Assembly: GCF_030848945.1 (NCBI RefSeq)
Contig: NZ_JANHAX010000001.1
Coordinates: forward strand, 248,001 to 312,000
DNA: 64,000 nucleotides
Reading direction: 5' to 3'
From: Marimonas arenosa
GTDB lineage: Bacteria; Pseudomonadota; Alphaproteobacteria; Rhodobacterales; Rhodobacteraceae
Part shown: in pieces, positions 1 through 10,159 of the stretch
Layout of the letters: every line of letters begins with the position of its first letter
How positions within the stretch are numbered: the stretch's first letter is position 1
Made by a program: the position numbers and the translations under genes
Notes under the pieces: model-generated
Told to the model about the DNA's origin: nothing
Databases searched by the model: none
The model's input: the letters and a program-made list of their open reading frames with translations, nothing else

Positions 1-38
1 TGCAGACGTGACGTTAGAATGACGAAATTTGATTGGTA

Positions 39-55
39 GGTCAATGATTATGACC
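39..55. promoter_or_regulatory. Candidate operator upstream of the indolepyruvate oxidoreductase gene
   Basis: The arms GGTCA and TGACC form an inverted repeat around 7 A/T-rich bases, about 50 bases before the ATG at 105. This size and symmetry suit a dimeric regulator such as an Lrp/AsnC protein, which often accompanies ior genes. The regulator is not in the window, so the link is inference. Confidence 0.35.
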
Positions 56-104
56 TAAAATGCGCCTATATTGTCCATACGGCATCAGTTGAGGGAAGCG
101 CGCG

Positions 105-3100
105 ATGACCAAACACCAAGTGAGTTTACAGGATCGGTACGATTTGGAGAAATCTCCGGTCCTTCTCAACGGAACCCAGGCTTTGGTGCGCCTGATGCTC
201 ACCCAGAAATTCCGCGACACGCAGGTGGGGTTGAACACGGCCGGTTACGTGACCGGCTATCGCGGTTCGCCGTTGGGCGCGGTCGACATGATGATGAGCC
301 GGTCAGAACGGATCCTGACCGGCGCCGACGTCAAGTTCGAGGCCGGGTTGAACGAGGATCTCGCCGCCACGGCGCTGTGGGGCGCGCAGCAGGCTGAACT
401 ACGCGGCGAGGGTAAATTCCATGGCGTGTTCGGGCTTTGGTACGGCAAGGGGCCGGGCGTTGACCGCTCAGGCGACGTCATGCGCCACGCCAACATGGCT
501 GGCACCAGCCCCAATGGCGGCGTGCTGATGGCGATGGGCGACGATCACACCGGCGAGTCCTCGACCGTGCTGCACCAGAGCGAATGGGCATTGGTCGATT
601 GCTACATGCCTGTGGTCAGCCCGGCGGGCGTTCAAGAAATTCTCGATTTCGGCATTTATGGCTATGCCCTGAGCCGCTTTGCCGGGGTCTGGGTTGGTCT
701 CAAGGTGATGAAAGACACCATCGAGGCCACGGCCGTGGTCGACGGTGACCCGAACCGGATCAAGATCGTGACGCCGAAATTCGAGATGCCCAAGGGCGGG
801 CTTAACATCCGGTTGATCGACGACAGGATCGAACAGGAAGCGCGTCTCATAGACTACAAGCGCCATGCCGCCGAAGCCTTCGCCCACGCGAACAAGATCG
901 ACAAGCGGGTCTGGGGCAAGCCGGGCGCCAAGATCGGGCTGGTGAGCCACGGCAAGAACTGGCTCGACCTGGAGCACGCGCTGGCGCTGCTAGGCATCGA
1001 CGCGGCCGAGGCCGAACGGCTGGGCATCACCACCTATAAGGTGGGGCAGGTCTGGCCGCTCGACATGAAGGGCTTTGCCGAATGGGCGGACGGGCTCGAC
1101 TTGATCGTGGTGGTGGAAGAAAAGCGCAAGCTGCTTGAAGTGCAGATCAAGGAAGCGATTTTCGACAACCGCCAGAGCCGTCGCGTCTATGGTTGGCACA
1201 AGGGCCAGTTTGGGGAAGAACTGTTCCCCAGCCGCTGGGCACTCGATCCGGTGATGATTGCGGAAAAACTGGGCGAGATCCTGATTGAGGAGGGGCGCGC
1301 CACCGACGGAATCAAGGCGGGCATGGCCGAGCTTGATCAAGCCCGCCGGGCCGACAATGCCGAGGAGATCGCCAGCCGGCTGGCCTATTTCTGTTCGGGG
1401 TGTCCGCACAACACTTCGACCAAAGTGCCCGACGGCAGCCGAGCCTATGCCGGGATCGGCTGCCACTTCATGGCGCAATGGATGGAGCGAAACACGCTGG
1501 GCTACACCCATATGGGCGGCGAAGGCGCCAACTGGATCGGCGAGGCGCCGTTTTCCAAGCGCGAGCACGTTTTTCAGAACCTCGGCGATGGCACCTATAA
1601 CCACTCTGGCCGCCAGGCGGTTGTTGCCGCCATCGCCAGTGGTGTGAATGTCACTTACAAGATCCTGTTCAACGACGCCGTCGCCATGACCGGTGGTCAG
1701 ACCCACGAGGGCGATCTCTCGGCTGAGCAGATCGCGCGCGAGCTCAAGGCCTTCGGCATTTCCCACGTGGCCCTGGTTTACGACGAGAAAGAGGACATCA
1801 ACCTCGGTGCTTTCCCGGAAAACATCGAAAAACTGGAGCGGGCAGAGCTGGAGGATGTTCAAAAAAGGTACAGAAAAGTGAAAGGTGTATCTGCCATTCT
1901 TTATGTGCAGACCTGTGCTGCGGAAAAACGCCGTCGCCGCAAGCGCGGCACCTTCCCCGATATCGACAAGCGCGTCTTCATCAACACCGATGTCTGCGAA
2001 GGTTGCGGCGATTGCGGTATCCAGTCGAACTGCGTCTCGATCGTTCCGGTGGAAACCGAGCTGGGCCGCAAACGGGCCATTGACCAGTCGTCCTGCAACA
2101 AGGATTTTTCCTGCCTGAAAGGGTTTTGCCCCAGTTTCGTGACGCTGGAAGGCGCACAGATTCGCAAGGAGCCGACCACCGATCTCGACCTGCCGCACTT
2201 GCCGGCGCCAGAGCTGCCGGCCATCGACGGCACCCACAACGTGATCATTACCGGCGTCGGCGGCACCGGCGTGGTGACCATCGGCGCGGTGCTGGCACAG
2301 GCGGCCCAGATCGACGGGTTGGGCGCGGGCATGATGGAAATGGCCGGTCTTGCCCAGAAGGGCGGTGCGGTGCATATCCACGTGCGGTTGGCCAACAAGC
2401 CCGAGGACATCTCCGCCGTGCGCGTTGCCACTGGTGAAGCGCACGCGTTGATCGGCGGCGACCTTGTGGTCAGCGCGGGATCGAAGACGTTGGGTCTGAC
2501 CAGTTCTGAGCGGACCGGCGCGGTAGTCAACAGCCACGAGATCATCACCGGCGAGTTCACCCGTCACACCGAGTTTGCGATCCCGACGGACCGGCTGGAG
2601 CTGCAATTGCAGGCGCGTCTGCGCGACAACCTCAGCCTGTTCGACGCCTCGGACCTGGCCCGCGTTACCTTGGGCGACAGCATCTTCTCCAACATGATGG
2701 TGTTCGGCGGCGCCTGGCAACGCGGGCTGATTCCGGTCAGCCACGATGCCATACTCGATGCGATCCGACTCAACGGCGCAGCGGTCGAGGCCAACCTGCG
2801 GGCTTTCGAAATTGGCCGCTGGGCGGTGCTGCATCCTGAAGAGGTCGCGAAGTTGATCGCGCCGATAGTGGTCGATATGCCCAAGACGCTGGAGGACAAG
2901 ATCGCCTTCCGCGCGGACCACCTCGTCGAGTACCAGAACGCCCGGCTTGCCAAACGCTATCGCAAGCTGGTCGATAGTATCGGCGATGAGCGGCTGAAAG
3001 AGGCGGTTGCCAAGGGCTATCACAAACTGCTCGCCTACAAGGACGAATACGAGGTCGCCCGGCTGCATCTAAAAACCCGCGAGAAGGCCGCCGAGCAGTT

Positions 3101-3515
3101 CGAGGGCGATTTCAAGATGTCCTACCACCTCGCTCCGCCGCTTGTGTCGAAAGAGGGGCCGAATGGCCGTCCGCTCAAGCGTGAATACGGGCCCAAGATG
3201 GACAAGTGGATGAAGCTCCTGGCGAAGATGAAACGCCTGCGCGGCACCGCCTTCGACCCATTTGGCCGCACCGAAGAGCGCCGGATGGAGCGGGCGCTGA
3301 TCAAGCAGTACGAGGCGGATATGGCCGAGTGGCTGCCCAAGGCCGACAGTGCCACCATGGGCTTGGTTGTCGAGCTGGCCGAGTTGCCGCTGAAAATCCG
3401 CGGCTTCGGTCCGGTCAAAGCCGCGAATGCCGAGGCGGCAGCAGCGCGGCGGGAAGAGATACTTGCGGCTCTCCGCAGCGGCGGCAGCCCGGAAATCGCC
3501 CATGCGGCAGAGTAA
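105..3515 (+). CDS. Indolepyruvate ferredoxin oxidoreductase, fused alpha/beta type
   Basis: This cytoplasmic enzyme oxidatively decarboxylates arylpyruvates (from Trp, Phe, Tyr transamination) to aryl-acetyl-CoA, reducing ferredoxin. The 1136-residue chain carries both subunits of the classical two-chain enzyme. An N-terminal pyruvate-oxidoreductase region includes GYRGSPLG near residue 51. A thiamine-diphosphate region has CSGCPHNTST near residue 430. A cysteine-rich segment starting CEGCGDCG at about residue 631 fits Fe-S binding. A C-terminal gamma-type domain begins with GVGGTGVVTIG near residue 718. The start ATG follows a GAGGGAAG ribosome site. The gene is monocistronic or heads the following genes; the first 104 bases hold its promoter region and a palindrome. 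Confidence 0.95.
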   Translation: MTKHQVSLQDRYDLEKSPVLLNGTQALVRLMLTQKFRDTQVGLNTAGYVTGYRGSPLGAVDMMMSRSERILTGADVKFEAGLNEDLAATALWGAQQAELRGEGKFHGVFGLWYGKGPGVDRSGDVMRHANMAGTSPNGGVLMAMGDDHTGESSTVLHQSEWALVDCYMPVVSPAGVQEILDFGIYGYALSRFAGVWVGLKVMKDTIEATAVVDGDPNRIKIVTPKFEMPKGGLNIRLIDDRIEQEARLIDYKRHAAEAFAHANKIDKRVWGKPGAKIGLVSHGKNWLDLEHALALLGIDAAEAERLGITTYKVGQVWPLDMKGFAEWADGLDLIVVVEEKRKLLEVQIKEAIFDNRQSRRVYGWHKGQFGEELFPSRWALDPVMIAEKLGEILIEEGRATDGIKAGMAELDQARRADNAEEIASRLAYFCSGCPHNTSTKVPDGSRAYAGIGCHFMAQWMERNTLGYTHMGGEGANWIGEAPFSKREHVFQNLGDGTYNHSGRQAVVAAIASGVNVTYKILFNDAVAMTGGQTHEGDLSAEQIARELKAFGISHVALVYDEKEDINLGAFPENIEKLERAELEDVQKRYRKVKGVSAILYVQTCAAEKRRRRKRGTFPDIDKRVFINTDVCEGCGDCGIQSNCVSIVPVETELGRKRAIDQSSCNKDFSCLKGFCPSFVTLEGAQIRKEPTTDLDLPHLPAPELPAIDGTHNVIITGVGGTGVVTIGAVLAQAAQIDGLGAGMMEMAGLAQKGGAVHIHVRLANKPEDISAVRVATGEAHALIGGDLVVSAGSKTLGLTSSERTGAVVNSHEIITGEFTRHTEFAIPTDRLELQLQARLRDNLSLFDASDLARVTLGDSIFSNMMVFGGAWQRGLIPVSHDAILDAIRLNGAAVEANLRAFEIGRWAVLHPEEVAKLIAPIVVDMPKTLEDKIAFRADHLVEYQNARLAKRYRKLVDSIGDERLKEAVAKGYHKLLAYKDEYEVARLHLKTREKAAEQFEGDFKMSYHLAPPLVSKEGPNGRPLKREYGPKMDKWMKLLAKMKRLRGTAFDPFGRTEERRMERALIKQYEADMAEWLPKADSATMGLVVELAELPLKIRGFGPVKAANAEAAAARREEILAALRSGGSPEIAHAAE

Positions 3516-3616
3516 CACGCGGCGCAGAAACGTCATTTGAGCGTCACGATCTCTGGTCAGGCTCGTGGCAGAGCCCTATGACGCGGCGTAACCGATTCGA
3601 CGCAACCGGACTTCAT

Positions 3617-4495
3617 ATGGTGGACCAACGCCACATCGCCCGCGACATCTCCTATGCCCACTCCGCCGCCACGCGGGGCGGCCGGGCGATGATCCGTGTG
3701 ATGGAAAATGCCACCGGCCGGATCAGCCTGATAAAACGGGCGCAAGGCTATGAACAGGAAGTCGCTGCCGGCCGTGATTTCTGGGAGGTGATGGTCGACC
3801 GCTACGGACTCAGTCTGAACCTGGTCGGCGGCAGCCTTGCGAACATTCCCGCCAACGGGCCGCTGATCGTGATCGCCAACCACCCTTATGGCATTCTAGA
3901 CGGGCTGATGTTGGGCCATATCCTCAGCCGCACCAGGGGTGATTTCCGGATTCTGGCGCATCAGGTGTTCCGCAAGGCCGAGGACCTGAACCGGATCATC
4001 CTGCCGATCTCGTTCGAAGAAACCAAGGAGGCGGTGAAACTCAATCTCGAGACCCGCAAAGAAGCGCTGCGTTATCTCGGTGCCGGCGGGGCGATCGGTA
4101 TCTTTCCCGGTGGCACGGTCAGCACTGCGGTCAAACCGTTCTCGCAACCATTTGATCCTGGCTGGCGGTCGTTTACGGCGCGGATGGTGGCGAAATCCGA
4201 CGCCACGGTGGTACCGGTGTTTTTCGACGGCGCGACAAGCCGCTTGTTCCAGATCGCCAGCCATCTGCACACAACGCTACGTATGGGGCTGCTGATCAAG
4301 GAGTTCCGCAAACGGGTCGGCACGCCGGTGGATATTGTCATTGGTCAGCCGATTCCGCAGTGCGAATTGCAGGCGCGCGCAAAAGACGCGAAAGCGATGA
4401 TGGATTTCCTGCGCAAATCGACTTATGAGCTGTCCCCGAAGCCGCTGGATTCTTCGGCCCGCGGTTTTGAGTTCGAAGAAAAGCATCGCGCGTAA
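3617..4495 (+). CDS. PlsC-like lysophospholipid/glycerol acyltransferase
   Basis: The predicted 292-residue protein belongs to the PlsC acyltransferase superfamily, which transfers acyl chains to glycerol-phosphate-type lipids at the inner membrane face. The catalytic HX4D motif is visible as NHPYGILD with His near residue 89, followed by the substrate-binding FPGGT motif near residue 163. I chose the ATG at 3617 because the conserved region begins soon after it; an in-frame ATG at 3578 is possible and neither has a strong ribosome site. It sits between the oxidoreductase and murI, which starts 15 bases after its stop. The exact acceptor lipid cannot be told from the sequence. Confidence 0.85.
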   Translation: MVDQRHIARDISYAHSAATRGGRAMIRVMENATGRISLIKRAQGYEQEVAAGRDFWEVMVDRYGLSLNLVGGSLANIPANGPLIVIANHPYGILDGLMLGHILSRTRGDFRILAHQVFRKAEDLNRIILPISFEETKEAVKLNLETRKEALRYLGAGGAIGIFPGGTVSTAVKPFSQPFDPGWRSFTARMVAKSDATVVPVFFDGATSRLFQIASHLHTTLRMGLLIKEFRKRVGTPVDIVIGQPIPQCELQARAKDAKAMMDFLRKSTYELSPKPLDSSARGFEFEEKHRA

Positions 4496-4509
4496 ACCCG
4501 GACGGGATC

Positions 4510-5322
4510 ATGGCAGTAGGCATTTTTGACAGCGGCCTTGGCGGGCTGACCGTTCTCGACGCGGTAACGAGGCGATTGCCCGATGTTCCGTTCGTCTATT
4601 TCGGTGATAACGCCCACGCGCCTTACGGTGTGCGCGACGCCGACGACGTCTATCAGCTCACCTGCAAGGCGGTTTCGCGATTGTGGGACGAGGGTTGCGA
4701 CCTGGTGATCCTGGCCTGCAACACGGCCAGCGCCGCGGCGCTGCGGCGGATGCAGGAAAGCTGGCTGCCATCCGACAAGCGTGTCTTGGGCGTATTCGTG
4801 CCGCTGATCGAGGCGCTGACCGAGCGGCAATGGGGCGACAACTCGCCGCCGCGGGAAGTGGAAGTGAAACATGTGGCACTGTTCGCCACCCCGGCCACCG
4901 TGGCCAGCCGTGCTTTCCAGCGTGAACTGGCTTTCCGCGCCATCGGTGTCGATGTCGAGGCGCAGGCCTGCGGCGGGGTTGTCGATGCCATCGAAGACGG
5001 TGACATGATCCTGGCCGAGGCACTGGTGCGCAGCCATGTCGACGCGCTCAAGCGGAAGATGCCCGACCCCGAGGCCGCGATCCTTGGCTGCACCCATTAC
5101 CCGTTGATGGATAAGGAGTTCCAGGATGCACTCGGAGCGCACGTGAAGGTGTTCAGCCAAGCCAATCTCGTGGCCGAGAGCCTCGCTGACTATCTTGAGC
5201 GGCATCCCAACATGCTCGGCAGTGGGACTGAAGCGAAATTCCTGACGACCGGCGACCCAAGGAAGGTTTCTGATCGCGCCACGCAATTCCTGCGACGACG
5301 AATCGAGTTCGAGGCGGCTTGA
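4510..5322 (+). CDS. murI: Glutamate racemase
   Basis: MurI interconverts L- and D-glutamate in the cytoplasm, supplying D-Glu for peptidoglycan. At 270 residues it has the family's usual length. It opens with the [10 protein letters not shown] motif and has both catalytic cysteines in their normal settings: CNTASAAA (Cys70) and GCTHYPL (Cys194). It follows the acyltransferase at short distance and precedes argC by 57 bases, so co-transcription is plausible. Confidence 0.96.
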   Translation: MAVGIFDSGLGGLTVLDAVTRRLPDVPFVYFGDNAHAPYGVRDADDVYQLTCKAVSRLWDEGCDLVILACNTASAAALRRMQESWLPSDKRVLGVFVPLIEALTERQWGDNSPPREVEVKHVALFATPATVASRAFQRELAFRAIGVDVEAQACGGVVDAIEDGDMILAEALVRSHVDALKRKMPDPEAAILGCTHYPLMDKEFQDALGAHVKVFSQANLVAESLADYLERHPNMLGSGTEAKFLTTGDPRKVSDRATQFLRRRIEFEAA

Positions 5323-5379
5323 GCCGTCACATGATTTGCGTCACAACTTTCTATCAAGAGACACGAGAAAGGGTTCGTC

Positions 5380-6408
5380 ATGACCCAAAAAATCGCCATT
5401 CTGGGCGCCTCTGGCTATACCGGCGCCGAACTCATACGGCTGATTGCGACCCATGGGGAGCTGGACATAGCCGCGCTCGGCGCGTTTTCCAAGGCCGGCC
5501 AGAGTCTGGCCCAGGTTTTCCCGCACCTACGTCACCTCGATCTGCCCGACATGGTCGGGTTCGACGAGATCGACTTCTCCGAGATCGATCTCTGCTTCTG
5601 CGCCCTGCCGCACAAAACCAGCCAGGAGGTAATCTCCGGCCTGCCGCGCGATCTGAAAATCGTTGATCTGTCGGCCGATTTCCGGCTGCGTGATCCGGCG
5701 GCCTACGAAAAATGGTACGGCAATCCCCATGCGGCGGTGGAGATGCAGAAAGAGGCCGTTTACGGGCTGACCGAGTTCTATCGTGAAGAGATCGCGGGCG
5801 CGCGGCTGGTGGCCGGAACCGGCTGTAACGCGGCCACCGGGCAATACATCCTGAGGCCGCTGATTTCGGCCGGCGTGATTGGGCTCGACGACATCATTCT
5901 CGATCTGAAATGCGGAGTCAGCGGGGCAGGGCGGTCCCTGAAAGAGAACCTATTGCACGCAGAACTTAGCGAAGGCTACAACGCCTATGCCGTGGGCGGC
6001 ACCCACCGGCATCTGGGCGAGTTCGACCAGGAATTCAGCTTGTTGGCGGGACGTGAGGTCAAAATTCAGTTCACGCCGCACCTGATTCCCGCCAACCGCG
6101 GCATCCTGGCCACCGGCTATGTCAGCGGAGAGGCGGACGCGGTGCATGCGGCCTTGAGCACGGTCTACGTCGATGAGCCGTTCGTCGAGGTGCTGCCTTT
6201 CGGTGAAACGCCCAGCACGCACCACGTGCGGGGATCGAATTTCTGCCATATCGGTGTGACCGGAGATCGCATCGCGGGCCGGACCATCGTGGTCGCGGCG
6301 CTCGATAATCTGACAAAAGGTAGCAGCGGGCAGGCCTTGCAGAACGCCAACCTGATGCTAGGTCTGAAAGAGACGCAGGGGCTGATGCTCGCGCCCTGCT
6401 TCCCGTAA
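5380..6408 (+). CDS. argC: N-acetyl-gamma-glutamyl-phosphate reductase
   Basis: ArgC makes N-acetylglutamate semialdehyde in arginine synthesis using NADPH. The 342-residue protein starts with a Rossmann motif, [13 protein letters not shown], and has the family's DLSADFRL segment. The active-site cysteine is Cys149, in the context GTGCNAATG rather than the more common GCYPT. I believe this is a clade variant, because the catalytic Cys is kept. The start ATG follows AGAAAGG. ccmE follows after 12 bases. Confidence 0.96.
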   Translation: MTQKIAILGASGYTGAELIRLIATHGELDIAALGAFSKAGQSLAQVFPHLRHLDLPDMVGFDEIDFSEIDLCFCALPHKTSQEVISGLPRDLKIVDLSADFRLRDPAAYEKWYGNPHAAVEMQKEAVYGLTEFYREEIAGARLVAGTGCNAATGQYILRPLISAGVIGLDDIILDLKCGVSGAGRSLKENLLHAELSEGYNAYAVGGTHRHLGEFDQEFSLLAGREVKIQFTPHLIPANRGILATGYVSGEADAVHAALSTVYVDEPFVEVLPFGETPSTHHVRGSNFCHIGVTGDRIAGRTIVVAALDNLTKGSSGQALQNANLMLGLKETQGLMLAPCFP

Positions 6409-6420
6409 AGGAGGCGACGG

Positions 6421-6867
6421 ATGAAGGGTTTGAAGAAGAAACGCCGGGTCCAGGTGATTTTGCTGGCCGCAGTGGCGCTGGCAGTGTCGACGGCGCTGAT
6501 CGGTTACGGCATGCGTGATGGCATAAACTTCTTCCGCTCGCCCACACAGGTGGTTGAAACGCCGCCGGCCGCAACCGAAACCTTTCGCCTCGGCGGGCTG
6601 GTTGAAGAAGGCAGTCTGATCCGCGGACAGGGTGAGACTGTCACTTTCAACGTGACCGATGGCGGTGAGTCGGTGCGGGTGAGCTACACCGGCGTTCTGC
6701 CTGATCTCTTTGCCGAGAACCAAGGCATGATCGGCACCGGGAAGTATGTCAACGGCGTCTTTGAAGCCTCAGAAATCCTTGCCAAACATGACGAGACCTA
6801 TATGCCGCGCGAGGTTGTAGACGCGCTGAAAGAACAAGGCGTTTATCAGGAACCGGGCGATAGCTAA
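6421..6867 (+). CDS. ccmE: Cytochrome c maturation heme chaperone CcmE
   Basis: CcmE binds heme covalently in the periplasm and passes it to CcmF for attachment to apocytochromes c (System I). The 148-residue protein has a positively charged N-terminus (KGLKKKRR), one membrane anchor at about residues 11-29, and the signature HDETY with heme-binding His123 and Tyr127. AGGAGG lies just before the start. It is the first of three ccm genes here; ccmABCDG are not in the window. The next two genes, a muramidase and a holin, separate it from ccmF. Confidence 0.97.
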   Translation: MKGLKKKRRVQVILLAAVALAVSTALIGYGMRDGINFFRSPTQVVETPPAATETFRLGGLVEEGSLIRGQGETVTFNVTDGGESVRVSYTGVLPDLFAENQGMIGTGKYVNGVFEASEILAKHDETYMPREVVDALKEQGVYQEPGDS

Positions 6868-6926
6868 GGTCCGCATTAACTAAATCGTCGCAGGCTTTTC
6901 CGAGGTGTTCAGGAAAGGCCCGTGGG

Positions 6927-7538
6927 ATGCGATCTGTTCGTGACATTGCAAAAGAAATCGTTGCCCGCGAGGGTGGTTTCGTCAATGACCCTGACGATCC
7001 GGGCGGGGCGACGAAATACGGGGTAACCGTTCACACCATGCGCCGGCTGGGGCTCGATCTCGACCGCGACGGCGCGGTCGGCATACGTGATGTCCAGGCG
7101 CTGAGCCGCGCTCAGGCAGTCGACATTTTCGTTGACCATTATTTCTACCGTCCTCGCATCGATCGCTTACCTAAGGCGCTGCAAGCCTCGGTTTTCGACA
7201 TGTATGTCAATGCCGGCGCCAACGCAGTGAAGATCCTTCAGCGGCTCCTGCGGCAGATGAGGTTCGAGGTCGCTGTAGACGGTGCGATCGGGCCGATCAC
7301 GGAAGCCGCCGCGCTGGCAGCAGCGCGAGCCGCGCCAGATCACATTGCCGATGCTTATGGCATCGCCCGGCGAAACTACTATTTTCGACTTGCCGACCGC
7401 CGACCGGCCAGCCGAAAGTACGCCCGCAGTCGCTCTGGCGGCAAGGGGGGATGGATCCGCCGGGCAGAAGAGTTCATCTCGCCCGCCTATCATCTCAGCG
7501 ATGCCGAGTTCCGGGAAAGGATTGCGACATGGGGCTGA
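6927..7538 (+). CDS. Holin-associated N-acetylmuramidase (GH108 endolysin)
   Basis: This 203-residue protein is a peptidoglycan hydrolase of the GH108 family. The N-terminal EGGFVNDPDDPGGATKYG segment carries the family's catalytic Glu (residue 15). The middle and C-terminal part looks like the family's peptidoglycan-binding domain (VAVDGAIGPITEAA). No signal peptide is visible, so it would need the downstream holin for export, as phage endolysins do. Its stop overlaps the holin start by 10 bases. In Rhodobacterales, similar endolysin/holin pairs release gene transfer agent particles; that role here is inference. It sits unexpectedly between ccmE and ccmF. Confidence 0.9.
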   Translation: MRSVRDIAKEIVAREGGFVNDPDDPGGATKYGVTVHTMRRLGLDLDRDGAVGIRDVQALSRAQAVDIFVDHYFYRPRIDRLPKALQASVFDMYVNAGANAVKILQRLLRQMRFEVAVDGAIGPITEAAALAAARAAPDHIADAYGIARRNYYFRLADRRPASRKYARSRSGGKGGWIRRAEEFISPAYHLSDAEFRERIATWG

Positions 7539-8119
7539 TCGAACGGCTATTGTCATTGGTCTTCGGCAACGGCGGCCATGCATTGCGACAAACCGCTGAA
7601 GTCTTCCGGGAAAACGCCGAAGCCGCCTCGGTTCGCGCGGCCGAGACACATGGTCGGTCCGTGCGCCAGTTCGGCGGCGAGTTTGCCCATCCAGAGCGGG
7701 GGCTGTTCGACAGGATCATGGACGGAATCAACCGCCTGCCGCGCCCGGCGCTGGCGCTGGGCACATTGGGGCTGTTCATCGCTGCGATGGTCGATCCGGT
7801 CTGGTTCGCCGCCCGTATGCAGGGCATTGCCTTGGTGCCCGAGCCGCTTTGGTGGCTCCTGGGCGCGATCGTCAGCTTCTATTTCGGGGCCCGGCACCAG
7901 GCCAAGGGGCAGGAGTTCCAGCGCCAAATCACCCGAACGCTGGCCACGGTACCGCAGGTGGTCAGCAATCTGCACGCGCTCGAGGCGCTCGAACGTGGCG
8001 CGCAGAGCCCGGCGCTGGCAGCGACGGGCAATGATGCGGCGTTGGAACAGAACAGCCTCACGCCCGAGACGAATCCGGCGCTTGATACCTGGACGCGCGG
8101 GGCCGATCAGGGCCGCTGA
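7529..8119 (+). CDS. Holin family protein
   Basis: This predicted 196-residue membrane protein probably forms the pore that lets the upstream muramidase reach the cell wall. Two hydrophobic segments are clear, about residues 74-94 and 107-121, flanked by a charged N-terminal region and a polar C-terminal tail. This matches the Holin_3TM-type proteins paired with GH108 enzymes. The start ATG at 7529 overlaps the muramidase gene, indicating translational coupling. An upstream in-frame extension is possible but lies wholly inside the muramidase gene, so I rejected it. Confidence 0.85.
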   Translation: MGLIERLLSLVFGNGGHALRQTAEVFRENAEAASVRAAETHGRSVRQFGGEFAHPERGLFDRIMDGINRLPRPALALGTLGLFIAAMVDPVWFAARMQGIALVPEPLWWLLGAIVSFYFGARHQAKGQEFQRQITRTLATVPQVVSNLHALEALERGAQSPALAATGNDAALEQNSLTPETNPALDTWTRGADQGR

Positions 8120-8191
8120 GCGCGACAATGTGATCGGCATAGCGTGTCGAATGGCATTGGACCCGGCCTCGTGGCGTCCTATAAGAAAGAC

Positions 8192-10159
8192 ATGATCGCA
8201 GAACTCGGACATTTCACGCTTATTCTCGCCTTCGTCATTGCCTGTCTCCAGTCGGTGATTCCTCTCGTCGGTGCACAGAAACGTTGGCCCGGCTGGATGG
8301 GCTTTGCCGAACCGGCGGCCAATGCGCAGTTCCTGCTGACGGCGACCGCCTTTGGCGCACTGATGTATGCCTTCGTCGTTTCGGATTTCTCACTCAGACT
8401 GGTCGTGGCCAACAGCCATTCGGCCAAGCCGATGCTCTACAAGGTCACCGGCGTGTGGGGGAATCACGAGGGTTCGATGCTGCTCTGGGTGTTGATTGTC
8501 ACCCTGTTCGGCGCCATGGCGCAATGGTTCGGCGGCAACCTGCCGCCAACGCTGCGTGCCCGGATTCTGGCGGTGCAGGCCATGATCGGCGCCGCGTTCT
8601 TCGCCTTCATCCTCTTCACGTCGAACCCGTTCCTGCGCAGTCCCGTTCCGCCGTTTGACGGCAACGATCTCAACCCGCTGTTGCAGGATCCGGGCCTCGC
8701 CTTCCATCCGCCGTTCCTCTATCTCGGCTATGTCGGCCTTTCGATGGCTTTCTCTTTTGCCGTCGCCGCCCTCATCGAAGGCCGGGTCGATGCAGCCTGG
8801 GGTCGCTGGGTGCGGCCCTGGACGCTGGCGGCCTGGATGTTCTTGACCATAGGTATCGGGCTGGGGTCGTGGTGGGCCTATTATGAACTCGGCTGGGGCG
8901 GCTTCTGGTTCTGGGATCCGGTCGAAAATGCCTCGTTCATGCCTTGGCTCATCGCCGCGGCGCTTCTGCACTCCGCGATCGTGGTCGAGAAGCGTGAAGC
9001 GCTTAAAAGCTGGACCGTGCTGCTGGCGATCATCGCTTTCGGCTTCAGTCTGATCGGCGCCTTCATCACCCGCTCGGGCATCATCACTTCGGTGCATGCC
9101 TTCGCCACCGATCCTGAGCGCGGCGTCTTCCTGCTGCTGATCCTGGTTGTCTTTATCGGCGGAGCGCTGACGCTGTTTGCCGCTCGGGCCGGAGTGATGC
9201 AGGCCAAGGGGGTGTTCGGCGTCGTCAGCCGCGAATCCGCTCTGGTGGTTAACAATCTTCTTCTGGGCGTCTCGGCCTTTGTGGTTTTTGTCGGCACGAT
9301 CTGGCCGCTGGTCTCAGAGATGTTCTTCGATCGCAAACTTTCGGTCGGCGCGCCGTTCTTCAACCAGGCCTTCACCCCGTTCGTGGTGGTGCTCGGCCTG
9401 CTGTTGCCGATCGGCGCCATGCTGCCTTGGAAACGGGCACGGCTGGCACGCGTGGTGCGCCTGCTGACGCCGGCGGCGGTGCTGGCGCTGGCGGTCGGTG
9501 CATTGTTTTGGGCAATTCAGGCCGAACGCACGGCGCTTGGCCCGATTGGGTTGATGATGGGGACCTGGCTCATCGCCGGCGCCGCCACCGATCTCTGGCA
9601 GCGCAGCGGTCGGGGCGGTGCACGGCTTGGGCGTTTGATGCGGCTGCCGCGAGCCGATTGGGGCAAGGCGGTGGCTCATGCCGGTCTGGGTGTGACAATT
9701 GCCGGTGTCGCCGGGCTGATGGCCTGGGAGGTCGAGGACATCCGGGTGGTCCAGGAGGGCGAAACCTTCGATATCGCCGGCTATTCGATCACTCTTGTTG
9801 GGGTCGAGCGGGTGCCGGGCCCGAACTACATATCGACCATGGCGGCGGTTGCTTTGGCGCGCAACGGGCGGGAGATTTCGACACTGCTACCGGAGAAACG
9901 TGTCTATCCGGTCGCGGGCCAGCCCACCACCGAAGCGGCCATCGACAACGGTTTCCTGCGCGACGTCTATGTCGTGATCGGTGACCCGCAGGACGGCGGT
10001 GGCTGGGCGATGCGGGTCTATTACAAGCCGCTGGCGAACTGGATTTGGGGCGGCACGATCCTGATGGCGTTTGGCGGGCTTCTGTCCCTGAGCGATCGGC
10101 GCTACCGCGTCGCGGCGGGGGCCCGGAGAACGCGCGCCCTAGGAGTGCCGGCGGAATGA
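8192..10159 (+). CDS. ccmF: Heme lyase subunit CcmF
   Basis: CcmF is the membrane core of the heme ligation complex that attaches heme to CxxCH motifs of apocytochromes c in the periplasm. The 655-residue protein has many membrane helices and the tryptophan-rich WWD motif WGGFWFWDPVENASFMPWL. I placed the start at ATG 8192 (MIAELGHFTLI), preceded by AAGAAAG, because family members begin this way; a GTG at 8144 is less likely. Its stop overlaps the ccmH start (ATGA). Confidence 0.97.
   Translation: MIAELGHFTLILAFVIACLQSVIPLVGAQKRWPGWMGFAEPAANAQFLLTATAFGALMYAFVVSDFSLRLVVANSHSAKPMLYKVTGVWGNHEGSMLLWVLIVTLFGAMAQWFGGNLPPTLRARILAVQAMIGAAFFAFILFTSNPFLRSPVPPFDGNDLNPLLQDPGLAFHPPFLYLGYVGLSMAFSFAVAALIEGRVDAAWGRWVRPWTLAAWMFLTIGIGLGSWWAYYELGWGGFWFWDPVENASFMPWLIAAALLHSAIVVEKREALKSWTVLLAIIAFGFSLIGAFITRSGIITSVHAFATDPERGVFLLLILVVFIGGALTLFAARAGVMQAKGVFGVVSRESALVVNNLLLGVSAFVVFVGTIWPLVSEMFFDRKLSVGAPFFNQAFTPFVVVLGLLLPIGAMLPWKRARLARVVRLLTPAAVLALAVGALFWAIQAERTALGPIGLMMGTWLIAGAATDLWQRSGRGGARLGRLMRLPRADWGKAVAHAGLGVTIAGVAGLMAWEVEDIRVVQEGETFDIAGYSITLVGVERVPGPNYISTMAAVALARNGREISTLLPEKRVYPVAGQPTTEAAIDNGFLRDVYVVIGDPQDGGGWAMRVYYKPLANWIWGGTILMAFGGLLSLSDRRYRVAAGARRTRALGVPAE

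Noticed and set aside
990..3068. 692-codon open frame antisense to the indolepyruvate oxidoreductase
   Set aside because: It is a shadow of high-GC coding sequence in the opposite strand; the plus-strand product matches a known family over its full length.
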